DNA of 8,125 nucleotides from Actinomycetes bacterium (lineage in GTDB: Bacteria > Actinomycetota > Acidimicrobiia > Acidimicrobiales > Acidimicrobiaceae): assembly GCA_021823045.1 (NCBI GenBank), contig JAKAPB010000058.1:1-8125 (forward strand), read 5' to 3'. The notes beneath the pieces were generated by a model. It had not been told where the DNA came from. It saw only the letters and a program-made list of their open reading frames with translations, and ran no database searches. The translations under genes were made by a program, and so were the position numbers. Shown piece by piece: positions 1-6,539 of the stretch (position 1 is its first letter; every line of letters begins with the position of its first letter).

Positions 1-76
1 AGTTGGCCAGAGGGTCGAGTTCGACGTAGTTCCCGGTAGAAAAGGCGAAGAGGCACACAACCTCCGAGTCGTCTAG
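1..76 (+). CDS. Cold-shock domain protein, C-terminal end only (5' truncated by window edge)
   Basis: The reading frame starting at base 2 gives 24 residues and then a TAG at 74-76. It contains GQRVEFDV, a short glycine/lysine turn (PGRKGEEA) and a terminal NLRVV. This matches the last beta strands of the CspA-type cold-shock domain, where a GQ-VEF strand is followed by a G-KG-A turn and a final VRVV-like strand. The family consists of small OB-fold proteins of about 65-70 residues that bind single-stranded RNA or DNA and act as RNA chaperones in the cytoplasm. The N-terminal two thirds, with the RNP1 and RNP2 motifs, lie outside the window, so the identification rests on the tail alone. The gene converges on the aldo/keto reductase gene, with about 230 bases between their ends and no clear terminator there. 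Confidence 0.72.
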   Translation, partial: VGQRVEFDVVPGRKGEEAHNLRVV

Positions 77-306
77 TCAAGATAGGCCGATTCCGCCGGC
101 TACCTGTGATGGCTCCGAAAGATCCGTAAGTTTCTAGCTGGAAAGCGTTCCGGTGCCAGTGTTGGTCTTTTTGACAACGGGCGGCGTCGGTTTCTATCTT
201 AATTCTATGAGCGCAATCGGCTAGGTGAAGGGTGGTCGTGGCGCGCCATAGTGAATTACTTCCCGCCTTTTGGCCTTCGGTTTGGGCGACGTGGCCTCGG
301 GGAAGG

Positions 307-1287
307 CTAACCGTTGACGGTAGACATATCTGGGTACCTTTCGCCGGCGGTTGCCCCAAAGGGGAAGACGTCCTCAAGTTGATCCAGGTCTTCTTTGCTC
401 AGCTTTACTTCTACAGCACTAATATTTTCCATTAGCCTGGCTGTGCTTCTGGTGCCCGGGATAGGCACGATGTCCTCGCCTTGGGCGAGCAACCAAGCCA
501 AGGCCACTTGTGCAGGCGTAGCTTCCCTGACGGCAGCAAACTCCCTGACCTTGCTGACAAGTTCGAGGTTCTTGGCGAAATTCTCACCGGTGAAGCGAGG
601 ATGCCTCCTCCTGGTGTCGTTTTCGTCCAAATCGTCCAGGGATTTAATCATTCCCGAAAGAATCCCTCTGCCGAGTGGACTATAGGCGACAAATCCGATA
701 CCTAGTTCACGGACCGTTGCAAGGATCTCGTTTTCGGGATCGCGGGTCCACAGCGAGTACTCGGTCTGAAGGGCGGATATTGGATGAGTTTCGTGCGCCC
801 GCCTAATTGTTCCCGGGCTTGCTTCAGACAATCCCAAAAAACGAACCTTTCCAGCCTCCACGAGCTCCGACATCGCTGTCACAGTTTCTTCGATTGGAGT
901 CGCTCTGTCCACTCTGTGCTGGTAGTAAAGGTCAATGTGATCGACGCCGAGCCTTTTTAATGAAGCATCACAGCTCTTTTTTACGTATTCTGCGTCCCCG
1001 CGAATGCCTAAAAAGGCCCCTGATTCGTCTCGTACGTTGCCAAATTTGGTTGCCAGAATTACTTTGTCACGCCGATCGCCGATTGCCCGTCCAACTAGCC
1101 TTTCGTTTTTAAAGGGACCGTACATATCTGCGGTGTCTAAGAAGACAACTCCATTGTCTATCGCTTGATGAATTGTCCGGATTGAATCCTTCTCCTCGCT
1201 TGAGCCATAGAAGTCCGACATCCCCATGCATCCGAGTCCGATCCTCGACACTTCTAAGCCTTGGGAACCTAAAGTCGTCATCTCCAT
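307..1287 (-). CDS. Aldo/keto reductase (NADPH-dependent oxidoreductase)
   Basis: This complete 326-residue protein has the usual length for an aldo/keto reductase, a cytoplasmic TIM-barrel enzyme that reduces aldehydes and ketones with NAD(P)H. The opening strand has [15 protein letters not shown] (10-24). The catalytic tetrad is intact: D51 and Y56 in LDTADMYG, K81 in ATKFG, and H124 in YYQHRVD. The C-terminal part has VPIPGTRS followed by L-EN, the usual site for the cofactor 2'-phosphate and adenine. Overall it resembles the AKR13/YakC-like group. The chosen ATG is preceded by AGGA (1294-1297 on the plus strand) with 7 bases between, a normal ribosome binding site; a second Met two codons later is possible. 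It stands alone, 259 bases downstream of the DUF47 gene, so it is probably transcribed on its own. The substrate cannot be read from the sequence. Confidence 0.93.
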   Translation of the reverse strand: MEMTTLGSQGLEVSRIGLGCMGMSDFYGSSEEKDSIRTIHQAIDNGVVFLDTADMYGPFKNERLVGRAIGDRRDKVILATKFGNVRDESGAFLGIRGDAEYVKKSCDASLKRLGVDHIDLYYQHRVDRATPIEETVTAMSELVEAGKVRFLGLSEASPGTIRRAHETHPISALQTEYSLWTRDPENEILATVRELGIGFVAYSPLGRGILSGMIKSLDDLDENDTRRRHPRFTGENFAKNLELVSKVREFAAVREATPAQVALAWLLAQGEDIVPIPGTRSTARLMENISAVEVKLSKEDLDQLEDVFPFGATAGERYPDMSTVNG

Positions 1288-1546
1288 GAAATGTCCTATC
1301 TCTAGTCAACACTTTTGGATCAATGCTAGCCTTCTCGCCCGAAGTATGCCCGACAGAAGCCGATGCCGCGGTGTGGCTGATCTTCTCTAGCGGGTTAATC
1401 GGCTATAGAAGGCCGACCAAAGGGCTTGCATTTCCTTATTCGGACCATCCACAGCAATGCTACGTTCGTCACTATGGCGCCAAATCGAAAAGCTGGTATC
1501 GATCTTGGCGTCGATTTAGCATCCTGGGTCGCAATACCCCATGCGG

Positions 1547-2212
1547 TCAACCCTCCGCCAAAACTGAGTACCAAAGTCGATCAGCGACCGCAACGACAAG
1601 GTCTGCACAGCGCGCATAGGAACGATACATCTCATGGCTTGTGTAGACGACCCGAAAGTTTGGATCGGCAAATAACAAAGCTACTGCCCTTCGGTAGGCA
1701 TGTTCCACTGCGCGCGCTTTCCGAATAGCTTCCTCTGCTGATCTGCCGACAAGTTCCGGATGCGCCTTTAGCGCCCTGAACCCATCGAGAAGCCGGGCCA
1801 TGCCCTGGTCGACAAGGATCCCCATCTCGGCGGCGGCGGCATCAGGCAGCCAGCCAAGAGACTCGGCTTCGGAGACGATATTCTTTGTTTCGTTGACTAC
1901 GCGGTCGCAGCGTTCAGAGAGGGTATAAAGGTCCTCTTGACTAATCGGGGTTGAGAGGGCTTCACTAAGAGCAAGCAGGAGTGCCCTGCGGGCATCGTCG
2001 GCCTGGTGCTCCAAAGATTTGACTAGCTGGCCCTTTTCAATATGACCCTGGGACCACTCTGCGAAGCTGCTAGTGGCGTTACAGCTTACTTCACCCTGTG
2101 CTATCAGCAGCCCTATCACATCGGGAGCAGTCCGGAACATGTATTTGTGGAGCGCTCCCCTACTCTTGCGGCTCCGCGACTGGTTGGAGTAACTTTGGTC
2201 GTCCGCGATCAT
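1547..2212 (-). CDS. DUF47 / PhoU-like phosphate transport accessory protein
   Basis: This 221-residue, largely alpha-helical protein has no membrane segment. The early part (residues 18-35, with RGALHKYMFRTAP), the acidic and basic helices (LVKSLEHQADDARRALLLAL, then LSERCDRVVNETKNIV) and the overall length fit the DUF47 (PhoU_div) family. Members of that family are paired with PiT phosphate permeases and are thought to modulate their activity. The start codon overlaps the permease stop as ATGA at 2209-2212, which implies translational coupling and fixes the start. The role as a partner or regulator of the upstream permease follows from family knowledge and this overlap; no catalytic residue is apparent. 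The first ~36 codons recur as a decayed copy at 3571-3680. No strong terminator is seen after the stop; a 5-bp stem at about 1399-1416 is weak. Confidence 0.85.
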   Translation of the reverse strand: MIADDQSYSNQSRSRKSRGALHKYMFRTAPDVIGLLIAQGEVSCNATSSFAEWSQGHIEKGQLVKSLEHQADDARRALLLALSEALSTPISQEDLYTLSERCDRVVNETKNIVSEAESLGWLPDAAAAEMGILVDQGMARLLDGFRALKAHPELVGRSAEEAIRKARAVEHAYRRAVALLFADPNFRVVYTSHEMYRSYARCADLVVAVADRLWYSVLAEG

Positions 2213-3228
2213 CGGGTAGCAGTTCTGTAGACATCAAAGACGCCGGCACTTAGTGCAGCACAGACTGGGACAGTGATCAACCATGAAACCACTATCCGTA
2301 CGACTCCTCGCCAATGAATATGACGGCGTCGCCCGGCTAGACCAGCTCCGACCATAGACGCAGTAACGACGGTCGAAGTCGAAAGGGGTACCCCTACGAC
2401 GGCCGCAGTAAATATCAAACATGCCGAAGTAGTCTGGGCTGCGAGGTCTTCGATTGAACTTGTCTTGGAGAGGCCCCTCGACACCGTGACTAGAACTTTC
2501 CGACCACTGATTACAGTGAAAAGTGCGAGGACGGTAGCGCAAACTATCTTGACGCCAAGCGATATCCCAGTGCCTCCAGGTCCAAAGACTCCTCCGACGC
2601 CCGATAATCCAACAGCCATAATCCCCATCGCTTTTTGCCCGTCGTTTGTCCCGTCGGCGAACGCAACGGCCGCAGACGCCATCCATGTTGCCAAGTGGAT
2701 TCCGCCAAGTGCTTTTCGGCGCAGACGGAATGTGATTGGCCGAACAGTGTGTACCACAAGTGCCGTGGCAAGACTACCTATGATCGGGGAAATCAAGATT
2801 CCCAGTAGCACTCCCACTACCCCGACGAGGTGCCATCCTGTGACTCCACCCCAGTCCACACTTCCCCAACCTCCGGCGACGACTCCCGCGCCAGCGAGTC
2901 CGCCTACCAACCCTACGCTGGCACTTGCCGGAATGCCTCGGTGAGTCAGTACCCAAGTGAAGACGACAGAGGTTAGGCAAGATGTTGCAAGTACAGGGGC
3001 TATAAGATCTGGTTTGACTTGAACTATCCTGATGACCGTCTCCGCTACAGCCGTCCCAGCCAAGAGTCCACCGAGTATATGCCAGAAAATGGACCAAACG
3101 GCGACGGTCAAGAACGAGCCGCTTCGCGCCGAAATCAATGCGGCGGTTGCATTTGCTGCATCGCTAGTTCCGAGGAGCGCTGCGAGCGAGATTGATGCTC
3201 CAATCAAGAAAACAGAGTCGACGGTCAT
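2209..3228 (-). CDS. PiT-family inorganic phosphate permease
   Basis: This 339-residue integral membrane protein is rich in Gly, Ala and Val and has many hydrophobic segments. It carries the two inverted repeat halves of the PiT (phosphate/cation symporter) family. Half one has GTSDAANATA (20-29) and GIPASASVGLVGG (98-110). Half two has FADGTNDGQKAMGIM (190-204) and GVPLSTSTVVTASMVGAG (279-296). DGTNDGQK and the PxST motif are the substrate-site signatures. It would import phosphate across the cytoplasmic membrane, coupled to a cation gradient. The first motif has Ser where the family normally has Asn or His, and the second has Asp where His is usual, so this is a divergent branch. The ATG at 3228 is chosen because the following Asp-Ser-Val-Phe starts the first hydrophobic helix; the ribosome binding site is weak. 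The gene is coupled to DUF47 by ATGA. Its C-terminal half recurs at 3677-4209. Confidence 0.92.
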   Translation of the reverse strand: MTVDSVFLIGASISLAALLGTSDAANATAALISARSGSFLTVAVWSIFWHILGGLLAGTAVAETVIRIVQVKPDLIAPVLATSCLTSVVFTWVLTHRGIPASASVGLVGGLAGAGVVAGGWGSVDWGGVTGWHLVGVVGVLLGILISPIIGSLATALVVHTVRPITFRLRRKALGGIHLATWMASAAVAFADGTNDGQKAMGIMAVGLSGVGGVFGPGGTGISLGVKIVCATVLALFTVISGRKVLVTVSRGLSKTSSIEDLAAQTTSACLIFTAAVVGVPLSTSTVVTASMVGAGLAGRRRHIHWRGVVRIVVSWLITVPVCAALSAGVFDVYRTATR

Positions 3229-3570
3229 TGGCGGCTATCTTTACCATGCCTCGGCCTAAGAGTCTCATTGTCGGGCCACCAAAGTGTCCAATCCTCAGCA
3301 ACTGCGGCTAATTCCCCACAAAGCACCGACACCGTCCAAGTGTGTATCCAAACTGACTCGTTTGTCAGAATCGACCCCAGCCTATGTCGTCTACCAACTG
3401 TCTGCTCTTCAAAGTTGAGATGTCTACGCTAAGAACAGTTGCGTAGACGACATAGGCTGGGGTCGATTCTGAATAGTGATAGTACTCGAAGTGGTATGAG
3501 ATCGTGAATTCGAACTACGAACGAAGGTGAGTCCTGCGCCCTCTGCGTCATGGGTGACTATGGCTTTCGT
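3229..3570. other. Intergenic region upstream of the phosphate permease gene
   Basis: This stretch of about 340 bases has no supported gene. It must hold the promoter and leader of the minus-strand permease gene if that gene is transcribed separately, but no convincing -35/-10 pair could be picked. A TTGGAC at about 3276 on the minus strand has no good -10 partner at the right distance. No direct-repeat PhoP/PhoB-type box was recognised. The outstanding structure is the large inverted repeat listed separately. The part from 3473 to 3570 shows no coding or repeat structure and ends where similarity to the DUF47 gene begins. Confidence 0.55.
3365..3472. repeat. 30-bp perfect inverted repeat with nested inner stems
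   Basis: Bases 3365-3394 are the exact reverse complement of 3443-3472, 30 of 30 positions, separated by 48 bases. The arms begin TCAGAATCGACCCC on the left and end GGGGTCGATTCTGA on the right. Pairing continues inward: 3395-3401 (CAACTGT) matches 3435-3441 (ACAGTTG) with one bulged C at 3442, and then TCTT (3406-3409) matches AAGA (3431-3434). A competing hairpin is also possible: 3422-3429 (GTCTACGC) is complementary to 3441-3448 (GCGTAGAC), which overlaps the right arm. There is no T-run after the stem on either strand, so a simple intrinsic terminator is unlikely. It could be a cruciform, an RNA switch in the permease leader, or a collapsed mobile element with long terminal inverted repeats. 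No target-site duplication was found at its ends. Confidence 0.93.
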
Positions 3571-3680
3571 TGGAGCAGCCCCATGACCTCGGGCGCCGTC
3601 CGGAAGATGTATTTGTGGAGTGCCCCTCTACTTTTCCGGTTCCACGATTGGCCGGAGGAACCTTGGTCGTCTGCGCTGAT
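3571..3680 (-). pseudogene. DUF47 gene fragment (first ~36 codons, start codon lost)
   Basis: Aligned without gaps to the intact DUF47 start at an offset of 1468 bases. In the DUF47 frame it reads SADDQGSSGQSWNRKSRGAL followed by HKYIFRTAPEVMGLL, clearly the counterpart of the intact N-terminus. After GLL the similarity ends and the frame closes with a stop within four codons. The position of the intact ATG holds ATC here, so there is no start. It is a remnant, not a gene. It directly follows the permease fragment in the same arrangement as the intact pair, showing that the two were duplicated together as one segment. Confidence 0.85.
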
Positions 3681-4209
3681 CGGGTGGCAGTTCGGTAGAG
3701 ATCAAAGACGCCGGCACTAAGTGCAGCACAGACCGGGACTGTGCTCAACCATGACACAACTGTCCATACGACCCCTCGCCAATGAATATGGTGACGTCGT
3801 CCTGCTAGACCAGCTCCGACCATAGACGCAGTGACGACGGTCGAAGTTGACAAGGGTACTCCCGCGACAGCTGCGGTAAATATTACACATGCCGAAGTAG
3901 TCTGGGCTGCGAGGTCCTCGATCGAGCTCGCTTTAGAAAGACTCCTAGAAACCATAACTATAACTTTTCTACCACTCATTACTGGAAAAGTGCGAGGACG
4001 GTGGCGCAAGCTAACTTGACGCCAAGCGATATCCCGGTACCTCCAGGCCAAAAGACACCTCCGACCTCCGATAATCCAACAGCCATAATCCCCATCGCCT
4101 TTTGCCCGTCATTTGTCCCGTCGGCGGACGCAACTGCCGCAGACGCCATCCATGTTGCCAAGCGGATCCCATGACGTGCTTTTCGGGGTAGACGGAGGTA
4201 CTTGACGGA
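3677..4209 (-). pseudogene. Decayed C-terminal half of a PiT phosphate permease gene
   Basis: This corresponds to about residues 163-339 of the intact permease. The upstream part keeps ATWMASAAVA, DGTNDGQKAMGIM and GISLGVKLACATVLALF. A one-base deletion near 3980-3986 then causes a stop (LFQ*) in the permease frame, and the similarity continues in the next frame with SGRKVIVMVSRSLSK through to YRTATR. Over the last 99 residues I count 11 differences from the intact protein, about 89% identity. The permease stop is also lost (TGA to TCA), so the shifted frame reads on into DUF47 sequence in a non-native frame. The N-terminal half, including the first PiT motif, is absent; the fragment begins immediately after the thioesterase stop codon and in the same frame as it. 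It cannot make a functional permease. It is a segmental duplication or the relic of a second operon. Confidence 0.9.
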
Positions 4210-4995
4210 TCAGTGTGGTTCGACAAACAGAGTGTGAATAGAGCTACCTACGGAAGATAGTTGGTCAAAAAGTGTCGTTCTCGAAGTCCCAACTCCATCT
4301 GGGCCGATAATTGTCTCGGCACTCATTCCAAACCATTCGCCTTTTGGATTTCGAAAGATAGAAACACATAGGTCGACTGGCACGAATGTCCATTGATCAA
4401 AGGGCAAGACCGAGCTTACGCCATTTGCTGAATCGGCCATGAGTAACATTCTGGTGAGTGGTGATGTCGCCTCCCCAGCCACTAATGGTATTTTGGGCCT
4501 GGACCAGACGGTTGCGCTTCCCGAAAGATCGAAACCGCCACTGACGTAGCACCAATCGATAGAGTCTGCATAGGGGAAGTAAAGCCCTTTCGACGTCATC
4601 GCTCCAGGTTTCAACTCGGAGGGAACTGGGGCCGTCTCATATCCAATCTCTTCGGTGAGGCCAGCAGAGGTGCGCATCCGCCAAGCTTGAGCACTCATGA
4701 CTAAGTTACCGTCTACGAACATCCTTGATCCAAGCAACTCAATTTTTCTCCCGGGCCGCAGTGTAGCTACCTCTACCTCGGTGCGGCCGAGTGGTATGGG
4801 TCGAAGTATCTCGATCGCTATCCGAACTATCCTTGCGTTGTCGCGGGGTTGAAACTCCTCGAATGATCTTGCGATCAACGCTGCTGGCGGTCCGCCGTGT
4901 TGGGCATCTGGGCTCCATGGGCCAACAGTTGCTTCGGATGGCAGGTACTCATTTCCGACTCTGTAGTAAAAAGCATCATATTTCTTTAAGTTCAC
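4210..4995 (-). CDS. TesB-like acyl-CoA thioesterase (double hotdog family)
   Basis: This 261-residue protein resembles the actinobacterial thioesterase family (acyl-CoA thioesterase, TesB-related), which hydrolyses acyl-CoA to free fatty acid and CoA in the cytoplasm. The N-terminal hotdog half has the signature GPWSPDAQHGGPPAAL (25-40), then EILRPIPLG (62-70), RPGRKIELL (80-88) and AQAWRMR (102-108). The second half has LLMADSANG (184-192) and ends SIHTLFVEPH, a usual end for the family, so the protein appears complete. The start is a GTG at 4995; an ATG two bases earlier is in another frame and hits TGA at once. No good ribosome binding site precedes it. The next sequence downstream is the permease pseudogene, which begins directly after this stop. 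The acyl chain preference cannot be read. Confidence 0.88.
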   Translation of the reverse strand: MNLKKYDAFYYRVGNEYLPSEATVGPWSPDAQHGGPPAALIARSFEEFQPRDNARIVRIAIEILRPIPLGRTEVEVATLRPGRKIELLGSRMFVDGNLVMSAQAWRMRTSAGLTEEIGYETAPVPSELKPGAMTSKGLYFPYADSIDWCYVSGGFDLSGSATVWSRPKIPLVAGEATSPLTRMLLMADSANGVSSVLPFDQWTFVPVDLCVSIFRNPKGEWFGMSAETIIGPDGVGTSRTTLFDQLSSVGSSIHTLFVEPH

Positions 4996-5448
4996 ATTGA
5001 TAAAGCTAGACCGTTGATACTCGATTGGTGAACCTTCTCGCTTAGGTGACGCGTCAGCTTCTTGCGTGCGAAGTGTTGAGTGATGGAGTCCGCCTTCTTT
5101 GGAAATTCGTTGAGGCTATTCACTGGCTTGGAATATCTTTTGGAGGAATTATGTGTGACCAAATAGGCCCGCGGGACATGGTCAACGGTGGATGGTATAA
5201 GCTTCTGAAGTCTCTGGAAATTGTATGGCTTCCTCCCAAAAGTTCGCCAATTGGGCGGATCCCGGCAGAGTCAAATATCCGAGCAGAATTGCACTAGTGT
5301 CTAGGCTATGCAACGAAAACGGAGTCGGCGGATTGCGAAGCGAAAGTTACATGGCAACTTCGACGCATAGGTCGCCGCAGCCGGATCGTCTTTAGATGAG
5401 TCGACGGAGTACGCCTTGGGCTGATCAGGGGAGGTAAAAGGGTAGAAG
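4996..5448. other. Intergenic region between divergent thioesterase and YihY-like genes
   Basis: These 450 bases must hold the start signals of both flanking genes, which point away from each other. Apart from one small plus-strand ORF with a good ribosome binding site (listed separately), I see no gene. No tRNA-like cloverleaf and no clear terminator is seen; a short stem near 5345-5360 (AAGTT / AACTT) is too weak to call. Immediately before the YihY-like gene the sequence becomes purine rich (from 5427), which includes that gene's ribosome binding site. Confidence 0.5.
5151..5297 (+). CDS. Possible small protein of 48 residues, unknown
   Basis: The ATG at 5151 is preceded by GGAGG at 5142-5146 with a 4-base gap, the best ribosome binding site in this part of the window. 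The frame runs 48 codons to TAG. The product starts MCDQIGPRDMVNGGWYKLL and contains a WLPPKSSPIGRIP stretch; it has no membrane helix, signal peptide or motif that I recognise. The same frame is open further upstream (an ATG at 5046), but only the 5151 start has a binding site. It lies in the same orientation as the YihY-like gene, 151 bases ahead of it. It could be a real small protein, or a chance frame or leader region; no function is assigned. Confidence 0.3.
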   Translation: MCDQIGPRDMVNGGWYKLLKSLEIVWLPPKSSPIGRIPAESNIRAELH

Positions 5449-6276
5449 ATGAAGTACTCTCTCCTCCAAGACACGGTAAAAAGGATCTCAAGACGAATTA
5501 CTCCCTTGGCCGAGCGCTATCGCTCAGATTCGATAGGGCTTTGGTCCACTAAGGTCGCTTATTTGAGCTTCTTTTCGCTATTTCCTCTTCTTTTGCTCTT
5601 TAGCTCAGTGCTGAATATCGCGTTCAGCGGACATCAGGCCTATAAGGAATCGGTGACGAGCGCAGTCGACTCCAACTTCCCATTTCTGGCTGGATATCTT
5701 CCGAGCGGTCAATCGCGATCGACTTATTTTTTAGGGTCAGCGGGACTTATCGGGTCGCTTTGGAGTGGTTCGAGGCTCACACTCGCTTTGGAATCTGGGT
5801 TTGGTCGCATTTGGCATCTTGATGATACTGGGTCAAGAAGGTTTTTGGCTAAGCTTCTCAGGGGAGCTTTTCTGTTTATTCTCTTTGGTACAATATTTAT
5901 TGCTTCAAATATTCCGGTTGCCGTATTTGGTAGATCAACTAGCCATCATTACACAATTGTCCAAATCCTAGGACTAATGTTTGGATTTATATTTGACTTG
6001 GTAATGTTTGTATTGATTCAGCTCATACTTGGGCCTCCGGGACTAACTTACAAAGACCACCTTCTGGGAAGTGTTCCAGCCGCTGCAATCTGGCTCGTTA
6101 TGGTCCGTTTTGGTGATTCTCTTTTTAGCAATTATGTAAGTCATGCATCACAAACCTATGGGACATTGGGAACGATATTCGGTCTTCTCACGTGGCTAAC
6201 CGTAGGGTCGCTACTTGTGTTCGGTGCTGCAATTATCAACACATTGGGGTATGAAAAGAGACATGCGAGGAAGTAG
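5449..6276 (+). CDS. YihY/BrkB (virulence factor BrkB) family inner membrane protein
   Basis: This 275-residue protein has about six membrane segments, near residues 36-59, 93-114, 139-160, 171-194, 206-226 and 240-263. Family landmarks are present: the first segment AYLSFFSLFPLLLLFSSVL, GLIGSLWSGSRLTLAL followed by RIWHL (99-124), and YGTLGTIFGLLTWL (237-250) near the end. Members of the YihY/UPF0761 family are inner membrane proteins. The name BrkB comes from a Bordetella serum-resistance locus and does not define a general function, and the transported or bound substrate is not established. The usual length is about 280-320 residues, so this is a compact member with a short basic tail. The ATG at 5449 has purine-rich AAAGGG about 6 bases upstream and GGGGAGG further up. 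It appears monocistronic; a terminator-like hairpin lies about 190 bases after its stop. Confidence 0.88.
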   Translation: MKYSLLQDTVKRISRRITPLAERYRSDSIGLWSTKVAYLSFFSLFPLLLLFSSVLNIAFSGHQAYKESVTSAVDSNFPFLAGYLPSGQSRSTYFLGSAGLIGSLWSGSRLTLALESGFGRIWHLDDTGSRRFLAKLLRGAFLFILFGTIFIASNIPVAVFGRSTSHHYTIVQILGLMFGFIFDLVMFVLIQLILGPPGLTYKDHLLGSVPAAAIWLVMVRFGDSLFSNYVSHASQTYGTLGTIFGLLTWLTVGSLLVFGAAIINTLGYEKRHARK

Positions 6277-6358
6277 CTTGGAATTGCCGCGATGTAAAAT
6301 TGTGTGCGTTAGTTTGTAGACGGTTAATCAGATGTGGTAAAGCCGTGCACAGATATGG

Positions 6359-6397
6359 AGCATCAGGTTTCATTCTATTCGGTAAAAAGCTGATGCT
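6359..6397. repeat. Short hairpin in the spacer after the YihY-like gene
   Basis: AGCATCAG (6359-6366) is the reverse complement of CTGATGCT (6390-6397). Three further T-A pairs (6368-6370 with 6386-6388) lie inside a one-base mismatch. The loop is 15 bases. No T-run follows, so it may be an mRNA 3' end structure for the upstream gene but not a standard intrinsic terminator. Confidence 0.4.
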
Positions 6398-6424
6398 GAA
6401 GATTCAAGACACAGCTTCGACAGA

Positions 6425-6430
6425 TATTAT
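6425..6430 (+). promoter_or_regulatory. Possible -10 element upstream of the PLD-helicase gene
   Basis: TATTAT within an A/T-rich run (6424-6434) is the best -10-like hexamer in the spacer and points toward the helicase gene about 110 bases downstream. The matching -35 is poor (TTCAAG at 6403-6408, 16-base spacing). It is weak evidence on its own, but some promoter must lie in this 263-base spacer unless the helicase is transcribed from the YihY-like gene. Confidence 0.25.
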
Positions 6431-6466
6431 AAATAAGGTGAATACAGTGGGTATATCTGCAGCTCA

Positions 6467-6495
6467 ATAGGGTTTTCGGGACCCTATCTTTAATT
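6467..6495 (+). terminator. Terminator-like hairpin between the YihY-like and PLD-helicase genes
   Basis: ATAGGGT (6467-6473) pairs with ACCCTAT (6481-6487), a perfect 7-bp stem with a 7-base loop (TTTCGGG), followed by CTTTAATT. This fits a weak Rho-independent terminator for the YihY-like gene. If transcription instead starts near 6437, it would sit in the leader of the helicase mRNA and could act as an attenuator. The stem is short and the T-run is interrupted, so confidence is moderate. Confidence 0.4.
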
Positions 6496-6539
6496 AATCA
6501 TAGGTGTCGCTAGATTGGAGTAGGTAGAACCGGATTTCG

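Noticed and set aside
138..172. Hairpin plus T5 run between the cold-shock and AKR genes as a shared terminator
   Set aside because: The stem is only four pairs (GGAA / TTCC), overlapping alternatives compete with it, and the T-run is nine or more bases from any stem end of note.
807..1112. 101-codon plus-strand open frame
   Set aside because: It is antisense to the aldo/keto reductase, whose catalytic tetrad and length are intact, and its product shows no family features.
1399..1416. TCGGC / GCCGA stem after the DUF47 gene as a terminator
   Set aside because: It has only five base pairs, an eight-base loop and no T-run on the minus strand, and it lies about 130 bases beyond the stop. Too weak to call.
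1323..1619. 98-codon plus-strand frame across the AKR-DUF47 spacer
   Set aside because: It runs into the DUF47 coding region on the opposite strand, has no ribosome binding site, and gives a low-complexity tail with no known motif.
2465..2944. 159-codon plus-strand open frame, proline and threonine rich
   Set aside because: It lies wholly antisense to the well-supported permease gene. Its composition is what the reverse of a Gly/Ala/Val-rich membrane protein gives, and it has no recognisable domain.
3363..3378. Resemblance of the inverted repeat end to an insertion sequence terminus (TGT...GACCCC)
   Set aside because: The TGT is present only at the left end, the right end differs outside the repeat, there is no transposase remnant and no target duplication. 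Kept only as a possibility in the repeat finding.
3365..3472. CRISPR repeat or intrinsic terminator
   Set aside because: There is one inverted pair only, no direct repeat-spacer series, and no T-run next to the stem on either strand.
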